Below are positions 59,878 through 64,000 of a DNA stretch of 64,000 nt, one piece after another. The stretch's first letter is position 1. Every line of letters begins with the position of its first letter. The position numbers and the translations under genes are program-made. The notes under the pieces are model-generated. The model was not told the origin of the DNA. It ran no database searches and was given only the letters and a program-made list of their open reading frames with translations. The DNA is from CAYGVT01 sp964353355. GTDB taxonomy: Archaea; Thermoplasmatota; DTKX01; GCA-020343715. The DNA lies in contig CAYGVT010000159.1 in NCBI GenBank assembly GCA_964353355.1, forward strand, positions 1 through 64,000, in the 5' to 3' direction.

Positions 59878-59889
59878 GGTATTTTAAGG
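59878..59889 (-). promoter_or_regulatory. TATA box of the MacB-like ABC operon
   Basis: CCTTAAAATACC on the minus strand lies 21-32 nt before the ATG at 59857, consistent with leaderless transcription. Confidence 0.7.
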
Positions 59890-59939
59890 CGGCCCCTCCC
59901 GGTTCCGGCGCACGGCGCGATGGCGCGCCCGTCGATGGG

Positions 59940-60269
59940 CTAGATGTTCCAGAGGAGGACGGCCAGCACGATGACGACCACGCCGAGGACCGGGCCCGCG
60001 AGCATGTACCGCTCCTCCCTCCTGAAGGACATGCAGCCGAGGGCCACCGCCCCGGCGCCGAGGGCGAGCCCGACCGACTGGGCCAGCACGACCGCCAGCA
60101 GCCCCGAGACGCCCAGGACCCCCGACAGCCAGCCGAAGGACACCCCGGACCCGTCGTGCAGCATCGGATGGAGGTCGTGGTACATCTGGAACGAGTAGCC
60201 TTGCAAGGAGGGCATGGGGTAGGCGGGGTGGAGGGGCCCGGCCGGGTCGCTGGCAGCGTACGTCTCCAC
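59940..60269 (-). CDS. Small membrane protein, hypothetical
   Basis: This 109-residue protein has a polar N terminus (about 1-40, rich in Tyr, Pro and His) followed by two or three hydrophobic helices (about 45-80 and 90-108). No family is recognised. The GTG at 60269 is preceded by a G-rich ribosome-site-like stretch. It sits upstream of the ABC operon on the same strand, separated by about 80 nt with its own promoter for the latter, so a functional link is unproven. Confidence 0.55.
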   Translation of the reverse strand: METYAASDPAGPLHPAYPMPSLQGYSFQMYHDLHPMLHDGSGVSFGWLSGVLGVSGLLAVVLAQSVGLALGAGAVALGCMSFRREERYMLAGPVLGVVVIVLAVLLWNI

Positions 60270-60614
60270 GCCCTGCCCCCGGATGGGCGCGCCCCTCCGC
60301 TCGACGGAAGTAGGAGGACTTTCCGTGCAAACCCCTCATGTCGGTCATCATTCCGACGCAAGGAGGCACATGAGCCGTCAATGGTCGGAGATGACCCTCA
60401 TCCAGTGCTTGGGTGGGGCTTGTATATCTGTCTTGTCCTTGGCGAGGTCCAAATCGACAGATGGTGGGGAAGGGAGCAGCCATCCGAGGATCGGTTCGGG
60501 GACGGATCCGACCCGGCTGGATGGGGCCAGTCGCCTTGGTGGACCTCCACCACAGACCTTCCTGCAAGCGTTCCACAGAAGGCTTTTTCTCGGGGCAGGC
60601 CATTGGCTTCCCCC
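60270..60614. other. Intergenic region without a convincing gene
   Basis: No open frame in these 345 bases has protein-like character. GGCTTTTTC at about 60581-60589 is a suitable TATA box for the gene starting at 60615. A TTGTATATC at about 60419-60427 is a second AT-rich block that could serve either strand. No repeat or RNA gene was recognised. Confidence 0.5.
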
Positions 60615-61445
60615 ATGCAATGCGCTGGCCCCGTCACCCTCGTGCCCCTGCACACCGGACTCATCCGCCCCCGCGAGGACCTGGCCGCGCGCCTGGCCGA
60701 GGTCTGGTGCGGCGAGTGCGGCCGCCCCGGCCCGGGCGACGCCGTCGTCGTCTCCAGCAAGGTGGTGGCCCTCGAGGAGGGCAGGTACGTCGAGCTCGCG
60801 TCCGTGAGGCCCACCCGTCGCGCGCGGGAGCTCGCGAGGAGGCACTCGATGGACCCCGCGTTCGTGCAGGTCGTCCTGGGCGAGGCCGACCGCGTGTTCG
60901 GGGGGGTCAAGGGCGCGCTGCTGACGATGCGCCAGGGCTCGTTCATCGCCAACGCGGGCGCGGACCTGAGCAACTGCCCCCCGGGCCACACCATCCTGTG
61001 GCCCGAGGACCCGTGGGCGTCCGCGCGGCGGTTGCGGGAGCGGCTCGCCAAGGCGGGCTTCAAGGAGCTCGCGGTCGTCATCGCGGACTCGCACGTGCAG
61101 CCGCTCCGGTGGGGCACGGTGGGCATGGCCCTCGGCTGGGCGGGCCTCGTGGGCGTCGAGGACGCGCGCGGGCGGTCGGACCTCTTCGGCCGCGCGCTTC
61201 GCATCACCCGCCGCAACGTCGCGGACCAGGTCGCGTCCGCGGCCTCGCTCATGATGGGGGAGGCCGACGAGGCCGTCCCCGCCGTCTGGGCCAGGGGCTT
61301 CGGTGCCAGGCTGCCCGCCTACGGCGAGCAGGGGCCGGCCGACCTCCTTGTCGCGCCGGACGAGTGCCTCTACGCGCCCATCTACGGGCCTCGGCTCCTC
61401 GGGAAGGCACGGATGGGCAGGTCCGTCCGGGCACCGCGCAAGTAG
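60615..61445 (+). CDS. CofE-like ligase (coenzyme F420-0:L-glutamate ligase family)
   Basis: This 276-residue protein belongs to the CofE family, which ligates glutamate to coenzyme F420-0 using GTP. It shows AVVVSSKVVALEEGR, the NAGADLSNCPPG region and VVIADSHVQPLRWGTVGMALGWAG, corresponding to the family's metal- and nucleotide-binding residues. Some archaeal members of this family are paralogues of uncertain activity, and no other F420 gene is present in the window, so the exact substrate is not certain. A TATA-like block 29 nt upstream of the ATG suggests a nearly leaderless transcript. Confidence 0.75.
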   Translation: MQCAGPVTLVPLHTGLIRPREDLAARLAEVWCGECGRPGPGDAVVVSSKVVALEEGRYVELASVRPTRRARELARRHSMDPAFVQVVLGEADRVFGGVKGALLTMRQGSFIANAGADLSNCPPGHTILWPEDPWASARRLRERLAKAGFKELAVVIADSHVQPLRWGTVGMALGWAGLVGVEDARGRSDLFGRALRITRRNVADQVASAASLMMGEADEAVPAVWARGFGARLPAYGEQGPADLLVAPDECLYAPIYGPRLLGKARMGRSVRAPRK

Positions 61446-61490
61446 GACGATTTGCGACTCCCCAGGGGCCTGGGCGAACGGTATCGAAAG

Positions 61491-61500
61491 GCTATATAGC
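61491..61500 (+). promoter_or_regulatory. TATA box of the right-end surface gene
   Basis: GCTATATAGC is centred about 45 nt before the ATC at 61540. It predicts a transcript start near 61520 and a leader holding GGAGGT at 61528-61533. Confidence 0.65.
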
Positions 61501-61539
61501 GCCAGTGCCCATCATATACAGAGCCCCGGAGGTGTTCCC

Positions 61540-64000
61540 ATCCCCACTCGGACAGGTCCGTTCGGTGCCGCGTCCCTCCTCACGGTCGCGCTCCTCATCG
61601 CGCTCGCCGCGCTGGCGGCCGCGCCTGGGGTGGGCGGGGCGGGCGTGGGACCGCACCCATCGGGCGCGTCCCCCCTCGCGACCGATGACGAGCCCGCGAA
61701 CGACGGCACCTCGGGCGCGGCCACGGTCAAGGGCGGGGACACGGTCAACGGCAGCATCATGGTGACCGCCCCGGAGGACCTCAGGGACTGGTACAGGTGC
61801 CAGGCCAGCTCGAGCTCGACGCTCAACGTGACGCTCTACCTCTACGACCATGACCCCTACTATCCCGCCGCGTACGACCTGAATCTGGGCGTCGGCCACT
61901 TCTATGAGGGGCAGTTCATCTGGTCGGAGGTGGCCTCGACCGAGGCCCGCTACGAGCAGGTCTCGGCCGCCGCGTACTCCCCGATGGAGTTCTACATCCT
62001 GGTGTCCGCCAGCCTCTCGGAGGACGGGACGACACCCGACACCCGGCCGGTCGGCTACCGTCTGGACCTGGCGGTCAAGGGCGTGACGCCCATAGCGAGG
62101 GAGGAGACGGTCTGGGACTACCTCGACCGCGAGGGGGGAGTGAAGTCGGCCGATTGGTACGTCGTCTCACCGTCCCCGACCTACGACGAGTGGCTCGAGG
62201 TCTACGTCTGGGTCCCCGACACGGGCGACTTCGACGTCTTCGTCTACAACGGCTGGTTCTACGACAAGGGCCGTCTCCAGGCCGTCAACATCTCCGCGCA
62301 GAGGGCTACCGGCAATGCCGAGTACCTCACGTTCACCGGGGCCGAGGGCGCCTACTACATCAAGGTCATGTCCAAGACGGGCTACGGCTGGTACGCCGTC
62401 TACGTCCAGACCGCGGGGACCATGAGAGCGCCCAACAACCAGTGGGCCGGCGCCACGGAGGTCTCGGACAACGCGCCCATCCACGGCGAGCTCGACCAGA
62501 GCACTGACCACTACGACTGGTTCAGGTTCAAGGTGAGGGCCGGCGAGGTCATCCCCAAGATAAGGTTCGAGCTCGACCAGGGGACCTGGAACATCTTCAA
62601 CGTCTCGGTCTACGACGAGGGCAAATCCTACGTGACGGGGGCCTACACCACCAGGACGGGCGGCATGCCGGCGTCGGACAACCTCCCGACCATCGGCGTG
62701 AACATCAAGGGCCTCACGCCTGTCTACGACGGCTACTACTACCTCGTCCTCAGGGCTGACATCGAGAGCTCCGCCTTCTACTACCCGCTCTACTACACGC
62801 CCGTCCGCTGTGACTACTGGCTCACGTTCACGCTGCCCAACCAGCCCCCGAGGGCCATCGGGACCATACCGCCCGTCCTGATCGACGAGGACACGGACTT
62901 CACGGGGCTCGACCTCTTCGACTACTTCTCGGACCCCGACGCGGACTTGCTCAACTTCTCCCTCGACAGGCCCACCCAGCACATCACCGTGGCCTTCAAC
63001 GTGACGTCGGGCGCCATCACCATCGTGCCTGACAGGGACTGGTCCGGGATGGAGAGGGTCTACATCAGGGCGACCGACTCCGGCCCGGGCCACAAGTTCG
63101 TGGAGACGTCCTTTTTCGTCACCGTCTACTCCGTCAACGACCCGCCCGCACAAATCCCGGGCAGGTCGATCGGCCCGATCGTCATGTACGAGGGCGAGGT
63201 CGGCCGGACCCCCGCGATGGGCACCCTCTTCACGGACCCGGACAACGATCTCCTCAGGCCCCTGGTGTACACGCTCGAGCTCGCAGGCGAGGACGTCCAT
63301 CCCGCGGGGGCGCACATGCCCCGGCCCTCCTTCGACAGGGCCACGGACGTATTCGTCGTCGGTCCCGCGAGCCTCATGTACGGCGACGCGACCTTCCGGG
63401 TCCGGGCCGATGACATCAACAACACGCCCCCCGAGCTGCTGCCGAGCGTCGAGTTCACGGTCTCTGTGCTCCACAGGAACCACCCGCCCGCCCTGCGGCA
63501 GGGCGTCACCGACCCGTTAACGGTGGTCCTCCACGAGGGCGAGCTCAACATGAGCATCTCCGCCTGGGGCCTCGTCGAGGACAAGGACACGGCCTACGCG
63601 GCGGACTCCCTCGGGTTCAGCATCTCGACCCCCGTCTCGCTCTTGGTCGGTATCGACCAGAACGGCTCTTTGTGGTTCGACACCCGCAGGCAGTACTATC
63701 CTGGCCAGAACTACCAGGAGGACCTCACCCTCAAGGCCGTCGATTCCTCAGGCTCGGGCCTGAGGCTGAACATGTCCATCACCATCTTCCCCAACGACGA
63801 CCCGCCCGAGGTCACCTCGACGAGCCCGAGAGACTCCACCGACGTCGCGCTCCTCGAGGGCGAGAGGATGGAGTTCAAGGTCGTCGTGAGGGACCCGGAC
63901 ACGTCCCATGCGCTCCTGGACTACTCCTGGTCCCTTGACGGGACGGTCCTGCCCGGCGAGAACAGGTCTCTCCACTCGTACATCACGACCTTCGACTCCT
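61540..64000 (+). CDS. Secreted PPC/cadherin-like surface protein, 3' end outside window
   Basis: The 820 codons inside the window encode a signal peptide (GAASLLTVALLIALAALAAA, residues about 8-28), two PPC-like beta-sandwich domains (about 60-190 and 190-420, with WYRC, DWYVVSPSP and HYDWFRFKV openings), and then at least four cadherin-like domains with VNDPP and NDDPP linkers. The reading frame is open to the window end. Oddly, no ATG, GTG or TTG lies in frame between the predicted transcript start and the signal peptide. The best initiation site is an ATC at 61540, with GGAGGT ending 6 nt upstream. A one-base sequence error that destroyed an ATG is an alternative. Confidence 0.8.
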   Translation, partial: MPTRTGPFGAASLLTVALLIALAALAAAPGVGGAGVGPHPSGASPLATDDEPANDGTSGAATVKGGDTVNGSIMVTAPEDLRDWYRCQASSSSTLNVTLYLYDHDPYYPAAYDLNLGVGHFYEGQFIWSEVASTEARYEQVSAAAYSPMEFYILVSASLSEDGTTPDTRPVGYRLDLAVKGVTPIAREETVWDYLDREGGVKSADWYVVSPSPTYDEWLEVYVWVPDTGDFDVFVYNGWFYDKGRLQAVNISAQRATGNAEYLTFTGAEGAYYIKVMSKTGYGWYAVYVQTAGTMRAPNNQWAGATEVSDNAPIHGELDQSTDHYDWFRFKVRAGEVIPKIRFELDQGTWNIFNVSVYDEGKSYVTGAYTTRTGGMPASDNLPTIGVNIKGLTPVYDGYYYLVLRADIESSAFYYPLYYTPVRCDYWLTFTLPNQPPRAIGTIPPVLIDEDTDFTGLDLFDYFSDPDADLLNFSLDRPTQHITVAFNVTSGAITIVPDRDWSGMERVYIRATDSGPGHKFVETSFFVTVYSVNDPPAQIPGRSIGPIVMYEGEVGRTPAMGTLFTDPDNDLLRPLVYTLELAGEDVHPAGAHMPRPSFDRATDVFVVGPASLMYGDATFRVRADDINNTPPELLPSVEFTVSVLHRNHPPALRQGVTDPLTVVLHEGELNMSISAWGLVEDKDTAYAADSLGFSISTPVSLLVGIDQNGSLWFDTRRQYYPGQNYQEDLTLKAVDSSGSGLRLNMSITIFPNDDPPEVTSTSPRDSTDVALLEGERMEFKVVVRDPDTSHALLDYSWSLDGTVLPGENRSLHSYITTFDS

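Noticed and set aside
56372..59887. Plus-strand open frame of over 1100 codons antisense to the MacB-like ABC genes
   Set aside because: It has the same shadow composition (Asp/Glu/Arg/His-rich). The minus strand carries conserved Walker and FtsX motifs.
60615..61445. Inference that the organism is a methanogen from the CofE-like ligase
   Set aside because: F420 and CofE paralogues are widespread in non-methanogens, and no methanogenesis gene is in the window.
60413..61765. 450-codon plus-strand frame overlapping the CofE-like gene
   Set aside because: Its translation is Arg/Pro/Ala-rich and the conserved CofE motifs are in another frame.
1..64000. tRNA, rRNA, CRISPR array, insertion sequence or integrase
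   Set aside because: No T-loop-like GGTTCAAATCC pattern, rRNA-like block, regularly spaced repeats, transposase or integrase protein was recognised. Weakly conserved RNAs could be missed without a covariance search.

Overview
The window looks like a chromosome segment of a GC-rich uncultured archaeon, most likely a Thermoplasmatota-type euryarchaeon. Reasons: an archaeal alanyl-tRNA synthetase; a kae1-bud32 pair followed by an XTP/dITP pyrophosphatase; archaeal Pth2; a DUF99 protein; 2-oxoacid:ferredoxin oxidoreductase; a CofE-type ligase; and AT-rich TATA boxes standing about 25-30 nt before start codons in a sequence that is otherwise near 70% GC. Many genes appear leaderless and several use GTG or TTG. 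The lineage is an inference from gene content, since no rRNA or tRNA gene was seen.

Layout. 0.5-5.4 kb: a lower-GC block with two small uncharacterised genes facing a minus-strand operon for polyprenyl diphosphate synthase, a phasin-like protein, a CrtC/AttH-like lipid protein and an SCP2-like protein, then an AbrB-type microprotein. 5.5-12.9 kb: FAD oxidoreductase, M48 membrane protease behind a perfect palindrome, DUF99, Pth2, DUF1616-like membrane protein, glycosyltransferase and two thioredoxin-like proteins. 13-18 kb: a duplicated 3' scrap of an oxidoreductase gene, then two convergent genes with mirror-image membrane topology (PPC ectodomain, Pro/Ala linker, zinc ribbon), one of which ends in an extracellular caspase-like domain. 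18-28.5 kb: FMN hydroxy-acid dehydrogenase, an integrin-alpha-like/cadherin-like giant, 2-oxoacid:ferredoxin oxidoreductase and another Ig-type surface protein. 28.6-34.4 kb: DNA methyltransferase, two aldo/keto reductases, HEPN-MNT pair, CPBP (Rce1-type) membrane protease. 34.5-41.9 kb: DUF488, a glycan operon (two GT4 enzymes and a flippase), an ABC exporter, and an AAA/DUF4143 ATPase behind paired palindromes. 42-53 kb: a SHOCT microprotein, alaS, a LamG/Ig surface protein with a SHOCT tail, a membrane-tethered tandem winged-helix regulator, a zinc-ribbon coiled-coil protein, then kae1-bud32-XTPase. 53-64 kb: sialidase-repeat surface protein, FolB, a MacB-like ABC system, a small membrane protein, a CofE-like ligase, and the 5' part of another PPC/cadherin-like surface protein.

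How it works together. Information-processing and redox genes are interleaved with an unusually rich cell-surface programme: five large secreted beta-sandwich or propeller proteins, a glycan assembly operon, two ABC exporters, two membrane metalloproteases, a membrane-anchored caspase homologue and a membrane-tethered transcription factor. The strongest candidates for undescribed biology are the caspase/zinc-ribbon convergent pair (13.8-17.8 kb), the C-terminal domain shared by the M48 and CPBP proteases, and the lipid/isoprenoid operon at the left end. Start codons were chosen using TATA spacing and Shine-Dalgarno matches; where these conflict with the longest frame the entry says so.
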